Virus record (IMG/VR): IMGVR_UViG_3300047375_000030
Coordinates: 1-30,315 of that record
Direction: 5' to 3' (one strand)
From: a virus
Length of the DNA: 30,315 nucleotides
Part shown: positions 6,072-15,289 of the stretch, one piece after another
Numbering within the stretch: the first letter of the stretch is position 1
How the letters are laid out: each line of letters begins with the position of its first letter
Program-made: the position numbers and the translations under genes
Notes under the pieces: generated by a model
What the model saw: only the letters and a program-made list of their open reading frames with translations
Told to the model about the DNA's origin: nothing
Database searches by the model: none

Positions 6072-6301
6072 TATTCCTCTTTTATTTCTTCGTAAGAACC
6101 GTCTTTGAGATCAATATTAATTTTACCGTATTTCTCTTCTAGCTCTTCTTTTGTTTTGTTTTGCTCCTCCTGGACTCCTAAGTGAGCGTGAGACAACGAA
6201 TGTATTTCAATTTGTAGTAAACCTATTCTATTACGGATTTCTACTTTAGCGTTCTCTTGTTTGTGTAATACTTCTAACTCTTCTTTTTTAATTTTAGACA
6301 T
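6071..6301 (-). CDS. Helical protein of unknown function, 76 aa
   Basis: Residues 1-60 form a long charged helix with coiled-coil character (KIKKEELEVLHKQENAKVEI). A short acidic tail follows (KINIDLKDGSYEEIKEE). I remember similar small proteins next to fibre and lysis genes in marine phages, without an assigned function. It starts at ATG 6301, 31 bases after the upstream 71-residue gene, and shares one base with the start of the 51-residue membrane gene. Confidence 0.75.
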   Translation of the reverse strand: MSKIKKEELEVLHKQENAKVEIRNRIGLLQIEIHSLSHAHLGVQEEQNKTKEELEEKYGKINIDLKDGSYEEIKEE

Positions 6302-6332
6302 TTTTATAGTTTTTATGTGAACAGTAAATATA

Positions 6333-6548
6333 TTATTTTTTTGATTTCTTTACTACTTTTTTCCATTTGTCCTCGCATTTCTTTTTGACTCCCCACTCTT
6401 CAGCTAGTTCTAAGTCTCCTTTTCTAATTAAAACTTGACCCTGTTTAAAAGACACAGTTATGTCTCCGTTGTAAGTACTTGTAGAATACCAAATTTTTAA
6501 ATGACCACCTGATAGAAATTCTACTTTGTTTTTTTTAGTTTTTTCCAT
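6333..6548 (-). CDS. Small basic protein, 71 aa
   Basis: The first 45 residues look strand-rich (VEFLSGGHLKIWYSTSTYNG, DITVSFKQGQVLI). The last 20 are strongly basic (KKKCEDKWKKVVKKSKK). The start at ATG 6548 lies one base after the fibre gene stop, so it is cotranscribed with the fibre. A small fibre-associated protein or fibre assembly factor is possible by position. The basic tail could also bind nucleic acid. No family is recognised. Confidence 0.7.
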   Translation of the reverse strand: MEKTKKNKVEFLSGGHLKIWYSTSTYNGDITVSFKQGQVLIRKGDLELAEEWGVKKKCEDKWKKVVKKSKK

Positions 6549-6549
6549 A

Positions 6550-9500
6550 TTATTTACATTTACATTCTTTCTTTAATGAATCTACTTCTGCTTTTAGTTC
6601 TTGTATTGATTTTACTAATAAAGGAACAATTTTAGAATAATCAACACCTTGCATTTCTTCTGCATCTTTATCTCCTGAAACTGCATCTGGTAAAACTTCT
6701 TGCAGTTCGTGAGCCATAACTCCATAACTTCTGCTTTCATCTGTTTTCCATTTAAAGTCATAAACAGGTATTTTAGAAACCATATCTAATCCCGCAAAGT
6801 CTTGTAAATCTTCTTTTAATCTATAATCAGAAGATGTATTGTAAGATACTGATGTATTATTTCCTAATATAGTTCCTATTTGCGTTCCATTATATCTAAA
6901 ATCTTGAAAAAATTGTAAAGTTGGTCTATTACTGTTACTATAAATTCCATATACATAATATGATTCAATAGCTAATTTAGCACCTAAATTTGTTGAACCT
7001 CCAATTTGTATTACCCCCCCAGATGTTATAACAAATCTATTTGCTCCTTCGGTTTTATCATAGATAGCAAAAGCCCCATCAGTTCCACTTAATAATATAT
7101 GATTATGTCCATTTGTACTTGTATTATTTAAATATAAAGAAGCTACATTACTATTTGAAATAGCTAAAGTTGTTTCTGTTCCAGATATTTGATTAAATGG
7201 GCTTGTATAATTTATTCCTACGTTTCCACCACTTGTAATACGCGTTTTTTCTGCTAAAGCACCACCTGTGCCTGTACCTTTAAAAGAAAAAACCATATCA
7301 GCAGTAAAATCTCCATTATCTTCTGCTTTTATTTGAGATTGTATAGGTTGACTATGGCTTGTTGCTTTAAAATTTAAGAAATTATTTGTAGCTCCAGCTG
7401 TTGATGCTATTGATATTTCAGGATTAGAACTTGATTCAACCTCTAAATTAGCACTAGGCGATGTAGTTCCAATTCCTACGTTTCCTCCTTGCTGCTTTAA
7501 TGTAATAGTAGGATTGTAAACACCATTATCTAAAGTTCCTAATTGTAATCTTCCTCCTTGTCCTGCTACACTAAAACCTCTTATAACACCTCCATAATTA
7601 TCTGAACCAACTGTTCCATCTGTTAAATAAATATCTGTAGGAGCAGCTTCAGTTTGAATATGTAATTTACTTTGAGGGTCAGTTGTACCAATACCTACGT
7701 TTCCTGAACTGTCTATACGCATACTTTCAGTCCAAGTAATTGGAGTGTCAGCAGTTCCTGATGGTGCGTGTTTCCAAATATGCTGACCACCTTCTTGATA
7801 ATATTGTGTTGCTTCATCAGTATTAATATAAGTATCAGAACCATTTGTGGTTAAGTAATAATTGTTTGCAAAAACAGAACGAGTATCAAATAAATTAAAT
7901 ATAGATACTGTACCACCTATTTGTAATGCTTTTGTTTCACCACCCGTGTACCAAGTGCTTTCAGGTTGAACTCCAATTCCTACGTTTCCATTTCCTCCGT
8001 TTAAATACAATATATTGTCAGTGCCATTACTTCCAAATGTTCTAAATTTAATATTCCTAACATTAGCTAAAGTTGTTCTTTGTGTTGTAGAAATAATTAA
8101 ATCATTTTCCGCTGAATCATCTGTAATTTGTAAAGCGTGATTTGAATCACTACCAATTCTTGCATTGCCAAAAACATCTAAATCTGTTGTTGGTGTTCCT
8201 CCAATTCCTACGTTTCCAGAACTGTCTATACTCATTTTTGCATCACCAGAAGCATTAATAAAAGCTAAATTGTCATTACCATCTAAACCAATATTATATT
8301 TTTCTACATCATTTCTTTGTAATTTGAACATTGGACTAACTGCTGCTCCTGCAAGTAAATTTGCAGTAAACATATCCCCACCCCCTTTAGTGAAAAACGC
8401 CCCTTGAGATATAGTAGTATATCCTGCTGTTGAACCGACTTGTACACTTCCTGCAAAAGTTGCGTTTCCTGAAATATCTGCTGAATCTGCGTTTATAGCT
8501 CCTGTTATATCAACACCTGTACTTATTGTACTTAATTTTTGGTTTCCACCGTGATATAATCTAACATAGTTATTTGCATCTGTAGCTATTACAGCTTTTC
8601 CTGAACCTTCTAAATTGAAAAAAGTTGAACCTATTTTAGTATGGCTTCCTCCTGAAATAGTAGCTACGCCTTGACCTGCTTGAGCAGCAGAATCGTAATA
8701 AATCTGAAAGGCATTTGAAGTGGATACAGTTATTTTATTATCGTCTGCTAAATTTAAGTTTCCTGCTATAACAGTATTTCCTGTTGTAGCATTTACTGTA
8801 AACTTATCTGTATTAATTGCTAAATCTCCTGTAACTGAAGCTCCTAGCGTTGTAGCTAAAGAACCTGTAACTGTTAGAGCCGTTCCACTTTCTGAAACTA
8901 TAGAGTCAGTTAAAGTAGTAGCTGTATTCCAAACAGGTAAATTTCCAGGAGTTCCTTGTCCGTCTATTTGAGTATGATCTAATTTCGACCAAATATTATC
9001 TGCTCCTGCTATAACCCAGTCTCCTATAGCCCAATTTGCATTTCCGTTTAAACTAGTTGTTCCTCCAACACTTACAACGTAATAGTGACCTTGTACTAAA
9101 AAAGGACTAGCGTCAATAGTGTAAGCCTCTCCGCTTAACATTATATCTGCATCTAGAGTTAAAGAAGTATTACTGTCTACATTTGTAACTAAAGCACTTT
9201 GTCCGTCAACTTGATTTATAACCTTGTCTCCAACACTAACTGTAGTTAAGAAATTTTGACTAGAGTCAATTAGTTTATCTGCAGTTTGTCCTGTTGTTGT
9301 TCCTGAATCTACTTCGCCTCCTCCACTGTTTAAAGTTGGAGTGTTAGTTGCAGCATCCCACGTTCCCTGAAATTGTAAACCATTTGCTATGCCGTTTATT
9401 TGTGACTGTAATTTTCCAATACCTTCTAGTATTGAATCTGAAGGTTGTACTGTAGAGGCAACAGGTGTTGGTAGTCCTGTTAATACTTTTCCTGTTACTG

Positions 9501-10641
9501 CTGAGTTTGTTAAAGTAACTGCTCCTGAAATATTTGACGTACCGTCTACGCTACTTAAAGTACCTGTAGCTTCTCCGCTTATAGACAAATCTCTTGCAGT
9601 TTGCCAGGCTGTAGCTGTATCTGCATTTCCTGTGACGTTTCCTTGTAAGTCTCTATGTACTGTAGAAGGTAAACTAAAAGTAGTAGTTTGACCACTTACT
9701 GCAGTTATAACTTGATTTGTTGTCCCTTGTAAAGTTAATGTTTGAGTATTTAGGTTTACGTCTCCTGTTCCTGTGTCTCCTGCTATATCTAAGTCTGAAG
9801 CTGCGTCTAGTACATCTACGTAAGCTGTTGTCGCTACTTTTGTAGAATTATCTCCTGCAGTTTGTGTTATAGCTGTAGAACCGTCTGGTAGGTCAACACC
9901 TGTTGAATCTAACGCTATTGTTAAAGACTGTCCTGAAGCTGTTGTAGTTATTTCGTTACTTGTTCCTTGTATAGAAAATATTTGAGTATTTAAGTTAACA
10001 GCACTGTTTACAGACCCATCGCTAAAGTCCAAATCACTAGCTGCATCTAAAGTGTCTACATAAGCAGTAGTAGCAACTTTAGTCGAGTTGTCTCCTGCTG
10101 TTTGAGTTACTGCAGTTGTAGCTGTGTTAATAGTTCCGTTTAAGTCTCCAGAAAATGTAGTACCTGTATAAGTTCCGCTAATCGTTACATCATTAGGAAG
10201 TCCTATTTGTAATTGTTGACCACTTGCAGCAGTTTCAATTTCATTACTAGTTCCAACTATTGCAAAAACTTGAGAGTCTAGATCGACTGCTCCTGGATTT
10301 GTTCCGTCTGAAAAGTCTAAGTCTTGACTAGTTACGTGAGTGTCTACATAGTCTTTTACTGCAGCCGAAGTAGGTAGGGAAGTGTCATTATCGTTATTAG
10401 ATATGCCGTCTGCCTCATTAACAAGTTTATTGATAGTCACAGCATAAGCAGTTGCTTTGAAGTTAGAAAACTCTAACGTACCTGTTGACTTGAGGTCTCC
10501 GCCTGTGTTTAGAAATACACCTGAATTATTCCCTAACCCATCCGACAGTTCTTTTAAAGCTCCAGTTAATACATCATTATCTGAAGTTTTAATTAAACTT
10601 TTATATGTTAAACTAATTTTATTTCCTGTTAATGTACTCAT
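6550..10641 (-). CDS. Tail fibre/spike with C-terminal S74 intramolecular chaperone, 1363 aa
   Basis: This large receptor-binding fibre has three parts. Residues about 105-325 hold three diverged repeats around DLDFSDG...GTSNEI...ASGQ, with linkers containing TQTAGDNSTKVATTAYVD. The middle has many short GNVGIG repeats preceded by RIDSSG or similar, as in trimeric beta-structured fibres. The C-terminal 93 residues are a Peptidase_S74 (endosialidase-type) chaperone domain: S1271-DYRLKED is the expected self-cleavage serine and nearby lysine, and SYGVMAHELQEVLP is the family hallmark. Family knowledge says this domain trimerises the fibre and then cuts itself off. A coiled coil (SIQELKAEVDSLKKE) ends the chain. 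It starts at ATG 10641 and is the longest gene here. Its middle part probably determines host range. Confidence 0.9.
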   Translation of the reverse strand: MSTLTGNKISLTYKSLIKTSDNDVLTGALKELSDGLGNNSGVFLNTGGDLKSTGTLEFSNFKATAYAVTINKLVNEADGISNNDNDTSLPTSAAVKDYVDTHVTSQDLDFSDGTNPGAVDLDSQVFAIVGTSNEIETAASGQQLQIGLPNDVTISGTYTGTTFSGDLNGTINTATTAVTQTAGDNSTKVATTAYVDTLDAASDLDFSDGSVNSAVNLNTQIFSIQGTSNEITTTASGQSLTIALDSTGVDLPDGSTAITQTAGDNSTKVATTAYVDVLDAASDLDIAGDTGTGDVNLNTQTLTLQGTTNQVITAVSGQTTTFSLPSTVHRDLQGNVTGNADTATAWQTARDLSISGEATGTLSSVDGTSNISGAVTLTNSAVTGKVLTGLPTPVASTVQPSDSILEGIGKLQSQINGIANGLQFQGTWDAATNTPTLNSGGGEVDSGTTTGQTADKLIDSSQNFLTTVSVGDKVINQVDGQSALVTNVDSNTSLTLDADIMLSGEAYTIDASPFLVQGHYYVVSVGGTTSLNGNANWAIGDWVIAGADNIWSKLDHTQIDGQGTPGNLPVWNTATTLTDSIVSESGTALTVTGSLATTLGASVTGDLAINTDKFTVNATTGNTVIAGNLNLADDNKITVSTSNAFQIYYDSAAQAGQGVATISGGSHTKIGSTFFNLEGSGKAVIATDANNYVRLYHGGNQKLSTISTGVDITGAINADSADISGNATFAGSVQVGSTAGYTTISQGAFFTKGGGDMFTANLLAGAAVSPMFKLQRNDVEKYNIGLDGNDNLAFINASGDAKMSIDSSGNVGIGGTPTTDLDVFGNARIGSDSNHALQITDDSAENDLIISTTQRTTLANVRNIKFRTFGSNGTDNILYLNGGNGNVGIGVQPESTWYTGGETKALQIGGTVSIFNLFDTRSVFANNYYLTTNGSDTYINTDEATQYYQEGGQHIWKHAPSGTADTPITWTESMRIDSSGNVGIGTTDPQSKLHIQTEAAPTDIYLTDGTVGSDNYGGVIRGFSVAGQGGRLQLGTLDNGVYNPTITLKQQGGNVGIGTTSPSANLEVESSSNPEISIASTAGATNNFLNFKATSHSQPIQSQIKAEDNGDFTADMVFSFKGTGTGGALAEKTRITSGGNVGINYTSPFNQISGTETTLAISNSNVASLYLNNTSTNGHNHILLSGTDGAFAIYDKTEGANRFVITSGGVIQIGGSTNLGAKLAIESYYVYGIYSNSNRPTLQFFQDFRYNGTQIGTILGNNTSVSYNTSSDYRLKEDLQDFAGLDMVSKIPVYDFKWKTDESRSYGVMAHELQEVLPDAVSGDKDAEEMQGVDYSKIVPLLVKSIQELKAEVDSLKKECKCK
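9670..10323 (-). repeat. Three internal repeats in the fibre gene
   Basis: Residues about 107-148, 203-244 and 283-324 of the fibre share the frame DLD(F/I)...(V/L)(D/N)L(D/N)(S/T)Q...GT(S/T)N(E/Q)...SGQ. Linkers at 177-202 and 257-282 are nearly identical in protein (TQTAGDNSTKVATTAYVD). Codon use differs between copies, so the repeats are old or kept apart at DNA level. Confidence 0.8.
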
Positions 10642-10708
10642 TTCTTTAAATTTTTTAGATAAACTATTAACTTTTTTAAGTTCTTGTTTTTAATGTTATA
10701 TTGTTTTT

Positions 10709-11224
10709 TCATAATACCCAACCTACCCAATTAGCTTCCGTATCTGGATACATATCGTCATTACTGTTTGAATAGTACTCAGGAAATTTTGTAGAAGCGT
10801 TATAATTCATATAGTCTATAAATCGTCTAGTATAGAAATCTGCAAAGTCTCTATATTTTTGTACTAGGAAATCTATCTCTTCTTTAGTTGGCAGTTCTGC
10901 ATTTTCAGACCTGTGTCTTAATGTCCCACCTTGTTTAGTAGCATAGTTTCCAAAAGGAAGAAAATCTACCATAGCAAACATAATTAACATTGGCTGTACG
11001 TATTCATTAACTAAATGATAATAGTCTGGATTATCTACTTCAGTTAAAGTTCCATTAGTAATTAATGTAGAAATCTTATTGTATAACTCAGTACCTAGAT
11101 AGTTCTGAATGTGCATCTGCTGTGCAATTTTAATAAAGGGCAGCAGCTTGTCAGTATCTACCGACCCATCAATTATGGTATTTCTTACTAAGTCTGTTCT
11201 TGATATAAATAATGCTGTAGCCAT
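10709..11224 (-). CDS. Head-tail adaptor-like protein (DUF6712-like), 171 aa
   Basis: The protein is mostly helical with FIKIAQQMHIQNYLGTELYN near residues 30-49. This is a pattern I associate with small proteins encoded beside Bacteroidetes phage portals (DUF6712) and with helical connector proteins such as gp6/gp15-type adaptors. The C-terminal part is aromatic and acidic (DDMYPDTEANWVGWVL). The start is ATG 11224, five bases after the portal stop, so it is cotranscribed with the portal. A ring protein between portal and tail fits the position. The family name is from memory and the role is inferred. Confidence 0.6.
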   Translation of the reverse strand: MATALFISRTDLVRNTIIDGSVDTDKLLPFIKIAQQMHIQNYLGTELYNKISTLITNGTLTEVDNPDYYHLVNEYVQPMLIMFAMVDFLPFGNYATKQGGTLRHRSENAELPTKEEIDFLVQKYRDFADFYTRRFIDYMNYNASTKFPEYYSNSNDDMYPDTEANWVGWVL

Positions 11225-11229
11225 TTTTC

Positions 11230-13188
11230 TTATTTTCTATAATTAGGGTCTAAACTCCACCAGTCATTTTTAGGCTGTGCAACTTGAGCAACTTCAGGAA
11301 CATTAGTTTCTATTTGTGCTTCCTTTTTTAGACTTGGGTCTAAAGCTGCAATTTTACGTCTGGCTTCTGCGACTGTTATTCTTTTATTGTTCTTCTTTAA
11401 ATACGTTCTGCGTTCCCAGTAATGCTGACAATTAACTCCTCCTTTATATAACCAAAGATTATAAGTGTTTTGACCTTTAGGAGCTAACTCAGAATTTGCA
11501 GAACTTTCTTTATTCAAGTCTTCCATTCTGTAAACTTTTTGAGCAGACCACATTTTACGACAAAATTCTCTTTGCGGATTATTACTTCCGTAGTATCTAT
11601 ATCTTACTTTTAATATACTAGTGTCTTGAGAGCTTTTCTTGTTAGGAGTACTTCTAGGAACTGAAGCTAAGTCTGTAGCTAAATTTAAAGACTGGTTTAA
11701 TATTTCGTCATATTCATTTGCAGGTCTACTATCTATTAATTCATAACCTTTCATTTCTTCGTCTTCTCCTTTGTCTTCTAACTCTTCTAGTATAGCCTTT
11801 GTTAAGTCTTCAGTAATATGTAAAGGAACACAATTAGGCACTTCTTTACCGTCTTTTATTTTTGTTCCTATTTGCTCGTAACCGTCCCAACAAGGAGCTT
11901 TTAATTCAGTATGATCTTGACAAGGCATATAGTAAGTCTTACCGTCCTCTTCGTGTTCGTGGTATCCCATACATCCTATCTCATTGGCTTTGTTTTCAGC
12001 CTCTTCTATAGTTTCGTATGCCTCTTTTCCGTCAATTATTTTAGAGAAAGAAAACTTTTGTCCTGTCTCTTCTTCTATTTGTTCTTTGTTAGTAGCGTTT
12101 GTTAGGTCGTTAAATTCTAACGGCTGAAGCGTTTTAAAGTACAAATTAAGCACGATCTCGTTGTAAGCTAGTATACTGTCGAAAGCATTTAATAACATCT
12201 GCTGAAAGGGTCTTATAACGGTATTATCCATAAGCGTACTAGCAGTAACAATTTCTTCAGCATTATTTCCGAATCCTGTCATATCTTTTATTCCAAATAA
12301 AATAGGACTAGTAACCCTGTGAGCTACCATTATTTTTTTCATTGACTCAGTAGATAAAAACTCATATTGCTGAGGAGCGTCACTTAATTGTACTGTCTCC
12401 ATAGTTGCAGCCGAATCTGCAGAGTCATTAAAAGCCAGGATAAATCTACCTGCATTACTAGTACCTTGATATTTAGCAGCTATTTTTTGTTCTATAATAT
12501 TTCTTTCCTCTTCAGTTGGAGTTCCGTTATTAAAGTTCAGGAGCATACTAGGAGCTAGACCATTCATAATATTGTTTAAATGATAGTTAGCAATTTCCTC
12601 TTCTAGTTCACAGTATTGGATTCCTCCTTGATAATCTACAGGACTATAATACTTAAATCCTGCTCTATAAGGTTTTATGTATAATACTTCTATCTCTTGT
12701 TTTGATGACCCGAATACAGGAAGACGCTCTAAGTAGTCTCCTTGTTTATATTCAGACCAGTCATAAAAATAATAGTAAGCAGGTATTTCCCCCTCTTCAT
12801 TACATTTTTCTGCTCTTAAAGTTTCTACTGGCAAGTGTTCTACTTGAGCTATTCTAGATCGGTCTTGACTGTAAATAACCTGCATAGCACACTGACCCAT
12901 AAGTTTTAAGTCACTAGCTAGTTTCTGCTGCATTTCTTCAGAAATCAAAGATTTCATTTGTGCATACTCTTCAGGCTTCTGACTTGAGTCTGTAGCATCT
13001 AAAAACTTTCCTACTATCATAGCAGAGATTCCGTTTATAATAGCATTGTTAGTAGCCGAACCATTGTAACGGTCTATAAGAAATTGAAAGTAATCGTTGT
13101 CAGCTCCATAACCTATCCAGTCCTGGTTAGATACTTCTTTAATCTCAGGAGTTGTATATGTGCTTAATTGTAAAAATTTATAATCCAT
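11230..13188 (-). CDS. Portal protein with Cys-rich insert and MuF-like C-terminal module, 652 aa
   Basis: Residues 1-360 are the portal body: an early IGYGADNDYFQFLIDRYNGS, a beta-rich wing (150-190), and the helical SPILFGIKDMTGFGNNAEEI near 294-313, which fits the stem/crown region of dodecameric portals. Residues about 385-455 are a cysteine/histidine-rich insert: GCMGYHEHEEDGK, MPCQDH, APCWDGYE and EVPNCVP. Residues 540-595 (REFCRKMW, then GGVNCQHYWERR) resemble the metal-binding end of MuF-like minor head proteins. The chain is therefore longer than many simple portals. It starts at ATG 13188, one base after the upstream gene stop, in the unit begun by the 13624-13651 promoter-like site. 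The portal call is good; the modules are described from remembered patterns. Confidence 0.82.
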   Translation of the reverse strand: MDYKFLQLSTYTTPEIKEVSNQDWIGYGADNDYFQFLIDRYNGSATNNAIINGISAMIVGKFLDATDSSQKPEEYAQMKSLISEEMQQKLASDLKLMGQCAMQVIYSQDRSRIAQVEHLPVETLRAEKCNEEGEIPAYYYFYDWSEYKQGDYLERLPVFGSSKQEIEVLYIKPYRAGFKYYSPVDYQGGIQYCELEEEIANYHLNNIMNGLAPSMLLNFNNGTPTEEERNIIEQKIAAKYQGTSNAGRFILAFNDSADSAATMETVQLSDAPQQYEFLSTESMKKIMVAHRVTSPILFGIKDMTGFGNNAEEIVTASTLMDNTVIRPFQQMLLNAFDSILAYNEIVLNLYFKTLQPLEFNDLTNATNKEQIEEETGQKFSFSKIIDGKEAYETIEEAENKANEIGCMGYHEHEEDGKTYYMPCQDHTELKAPCWDGYEQIGTKIKDGKEVPNCVPLHITEDLTKAILEELEDKGEDEEMKGYELIDSRPANEYDEILNQSLNLATDLASVPRSTPNKKSSQDTSILKVRYRYYGSNNPQREFCRKMWSAQKVYRMEDLNKESSANSELAPKGQNTYNLWLYKGGVNCQHYWERRTYLKKNNKRITVAEARRKIAALDPSLKKEAQIETNVPEVAQVAQPKNDWWSLDPNYRK

Positions 13189-13189
13189 T

Positions 13190-13609
13190 TTAATATATTA
13201 TATAATCGTTATTTCCTGAAGTGTTTATAGTATACTGTCCTAAATTCATATCATAATAATTATTAGTAGCCTGGTCAATAGTTTGGTCAGTACAGAAAAT
13301 TTTATCCCTAAATATAACTGTTCCGCTAACATTACTAATTTTAAGATCGTAAAACCTACCTTCTATCAAGTTTAAATTCATTGTAATATACATCAAATCA
13401 TTTGTAATTACTATACCCGCTTCGTCTTCCCAGTCATAATTAGCTAACTGCCATTGTAGAGTATTAGTGTTCCATTCTGCACCTGTTGTTAATACGCAAA
13501 TCTCTTCATTAGTACTTTCGTCTCTTATACAAATTGTAGCATCCGTTACGTATTCTCTAGGAATTACGCTGTAAGTTTGCTCACTAGTTTGAGTAGTTAA
13601 AACTATCAT
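13190..13609 (-). CDS. Beta-rich virion protein candidate, 139 aa
   Basis: The sequence is almost all predicted strand: MIVLTTQTSEQTYSVIPREY, WQLANYDWEDEAGIVI, LIEGRFYDLKISN. It ends in a polar, asparagine-rich tail (YTINTSGNNDYIIY). It has no membrane segment or catalytic motif. It is the first gene after the promoter-like site at 13624-13651 and lies one base before the portal start, so it is probably a structural or head-completion protein made with the portal. No family is recognised. The start is ATG 13609. Confidence 0.65.
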   Translation of the reverse strand: MIVLTTQTSEQTYSVIPREYVTDATICIRDESTNEEICVLTTGAEWNTNTLQWQLANYDWEDEAGIVITNDLMYITMNLNLIEGRFYDLKISNVSGTVIFRDKIFCTDQTIDQATNNYYDMNLGQYTINTSGNNDYIIY

Positions 13610-13623
13610 TTCTTGCTTTATAG

Positions 13624-13651
13624 TATAACGTGCTTTTTATTTATTTTGCAT
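13624..13651 (-). promoter_or_regulatory. Late promoter-like motif A (portal unit)
   Basis: On the minus strand ATGCAAAA (13651-13644), then 13 bases, then CGTTATA (13630-13624), 14 bases before the ATG at 13609. A terminator lies directly upstream. It is identical in both boxes and spacing to motif B at 17252-17279. Confidence 0.65.
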
Positions 13652-13663
13652 CTATACTATTTA

Positions 13664-13693
13664 TAAAAAAAATAGGGAGATTTCTCCCCCTAT
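13664..13693 (-). terminator. Intrinsic terminator after the tube-like gene
   Basis: On the minus strand ATAGGGGGAGA pairs with TCTCCCTAT (one bulged G), followed by eight T residues. It separates the tube-like gene from the portal unit. Confidence 0.8.
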
Positions 13694-13721
13694 AATTCAA
13701 TTAAACACAGAATAGTATTTT

Positions 13722-14252
13722 CTAAGATGGGCTAATAGCAGCTCCTATCGTAATTGCACTTATAACTCCAGTTGCACAGAAAAATGCAGGAAGTTGCTCT
13801 TGAGCAGTAAAAGTCATATTGAATCCTGTAAAGTCTGCTAACGCAGTTCCAGTTCCAATAGTCCCTGCTGAAGTGTCAGCACCGTTGTAAGCTCCAACTA
13901 AGAAATAATTTCCGTTAAAGTCTTGTACGAATACGTGAGGATTTCCTTTAGCTACGTCTTGTAACTCAGCTTGAGTTTCTTTATCTAATTTTTGAAATTG
14001 TACGTTGACATTTTGGTCGTAGTATACAGTCCCGTTTTCAGCAGAGGCAGTAATCGTTTGCTCTAACCCTGAAGAACCTGGCTTAACTAAATACTCATAA
14101 CCTGAAGGAGTTGAACTAATTGCAGTCACTTCCGCTCCTGAAATTGTCAAGTCTCCTAGTAAACCATAGTCAACTAGAATGATAGATTTTATACCTCCTA
14201 CTCCTTTAGTACAAGGTAAATTTCTACCAGTTGATAATATTGAACAGCTCAT
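13722..14252 (-). CDS. Putative major tail (tube) protein, 176 aa
   Basis: This is a beta-rich protein beginning MSCSILSTGRNLPCTKGVGG, a start I remember from structural proteins of Bacteroidetes phages. The body has alternating strands (KSIILVDYGLLGDLTI, VNVQFQKLDKETQAEL, HVFVQDFNGNYFLVGAYNG) and ends FNMTFTAQEQLPAFF, typical of the tail-tube fold in which a final strand closes the sheet. It is flanked by strong terminators on both sides, as expected for an abundant structural product. It starts at ATG 14252 with no motif of its own, so it may rely on readthrough from the capsid gene. It could instead be a head decoration protein. Confidence 0.6.
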   Translation of the reverse strand: MSCSILSTGRNLPCTKGVGGIKSIILVDYGLLGDLTISGAEVTAISSTPSGYEYLVKPGSSGLEQTITASAENGTVYYDQNVNVQFQKLDKETQAELQDVAKGNPHVFVQDFNGNYFLVGAYNGADTSAGTIGTGTALADFTGFNMTFTAQEQLPAFFCATGVISAITIGAAISPS

Positions 14253-14275
14253 ATTTATATTTTTTTAAAAAAAAA

Positions 14276-14302
14276 GGGTAAGTAGGTCGACCCCACCTAC
14301 CC
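14276..14302 (-). terminator. Intrinsic terminator after the major capsid gene
   Basis: On the minus strand an 11-bp stem (with two G-U pairs) between 14302-14292 and 14286-14276 has a 5-base loop and is followed by a T-run. It only pairs fully as minus-strand RNA, which confirms its direction. Confidence 0.85.
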
Positions 14303-14325
14303 TAAATTTTGGTTAATTTAATTTA

Positions 14326-15285
14326 TTAAGAATAAACTACAACGTCAGAAGAGATACCATAGTTTACAGAACCAGAGAATCTTGCGATAACTCTTGCGTT
14401 TTGTGAACCGTCTAGGTCTCCCATATCTAGAAGTTTTACTTCATTCATATTTGAAACTAAAGAAGTTCCAAAGAAAATATTTGATCTTTCTGCAGCAAAC
14501 ATAGTGTTGTTAGCCATTCCTGGAGCTACAAACACTTTTACTCCGTCAAAAGATAATGAACCATTGTTCCACCACTGCGTACCCATATTGTTTACACCGT
14601 TAGCTCCTAGTCCATTTGCTCCGAACCCTCCTAATTGTCTTACATAAGCTCTTGCTACGTTTTGAGATACATATAAGTATAAGTCCTCTTTTCCGTATAA
14701 AGCAGAAGGAATTTCATCTACAACTTTACCCATTTCAGCAATTACGTTAGCAGAGTCAACACCACCTGCAACTGCAGTAATTTTTTGAGCAGCAGGAATA
14801 GTAGCGTCAGCAGCAGCTAAAGTTACTAGTCCGTCATATTCTCCTGCATTAGCATTAACACCAGACCAGATAGTTTGTTCTGTTTTTTGTGCAATTTCTG
14901 CAGCAACGTGAGCTAAGATAAAGTCAGCAAAAGATGGAGGCAGGTTTTTGAACCCACTGAATCCCATACTTTGAGCTTCCCAGTCAGATAAAAAGTCTTG
15001 CTTACATAATTGTAAGTTAACTTGTAGGTTAGTTGGCTCTAATAATCTTTCTGTTAAGTCTATAGTAGACGTTGGAGAAAAATCACAAGTAGCATCAACT
15101 ACTAAGTTGTTAGTAGCAACTTTCTTAATTACTTCTTTATAATTAATATTTGGTTTTACAGAGATACCACCGTCCTCAATAGTACTAGCAGATAAAAGAG
15201 CAGCCGCAATATATTGATTTGCGAACTCTCCTGCATAAGTAGTAGTAATGTTAGTAGTAGTAGCTAAATTTACATTTCTTTTCAT
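14326..15285 (-). CDS. Major capsid protein, HK97-fold candidate, 319 aa
   Basis: Length, position and composition fit a major capsid protein: 319 residues, rich in Ala, Asn and Gly, directly after a scaffold-like gene and before a strong terminator. Features seen are a flexible N-terminus, a long helix with DFILAHVAAEIAQKTEQTIW (about 120-140, spine-helix-like), a Gly-rich loop (GGFGANGLGANGVNNMG) and C-terminal strands (DGVKVFVAPGM, ARVIARFSGSVNYGI). There is no protease domain in the chain; the XkdF-like protein upstream would process it. The start is ATG 15285. HK97 fold is inferred from context and pattern, not from a decisive motif. Confidence 0.8.
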   Translation of the reverse strand: MKRNVNLATTTNITTTYAGEFANQYIAAALLSASTIEDGGISVKPNINYKEVIKKVATNNLVVDATCDFSPTSTIDLTERLLEPTNLQVNLQLCKQDFLSDWEAQSMGFSGFKNLPPSFADFILAHVAAEIAQKTEQTIWSGVNANAGEYDGLVTLAAADATIPAAQKITAVAGGVDSANVIAEMGKVVDEIPSALYGKEDLYLYVSQNVARAYVRQLGGFGANGLGANGVNNMGTQWWNNGSLSFDGVKVFVAPGMANNTMFAAERSNIFFGTSLVSNMNEVKLLDMGDLDGSQNARVIARFSGSVNYGISSDVVVYS

Positions 15286-15289
15286 TTTA

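Noticed and set aside
8165-10693. Several plus-strand frames of 78-100 codons opposite the fibre gene.
   Set aside because: They are low-complexity, proline- and valine-rich mirror images of the fibre repeats without upstream signals.
12210-12216. Another CGTTATA on the minus strand inside the portal gene.
   Set aside because: No A-rich box lies 13 bases upstream and no gene begins just after it.
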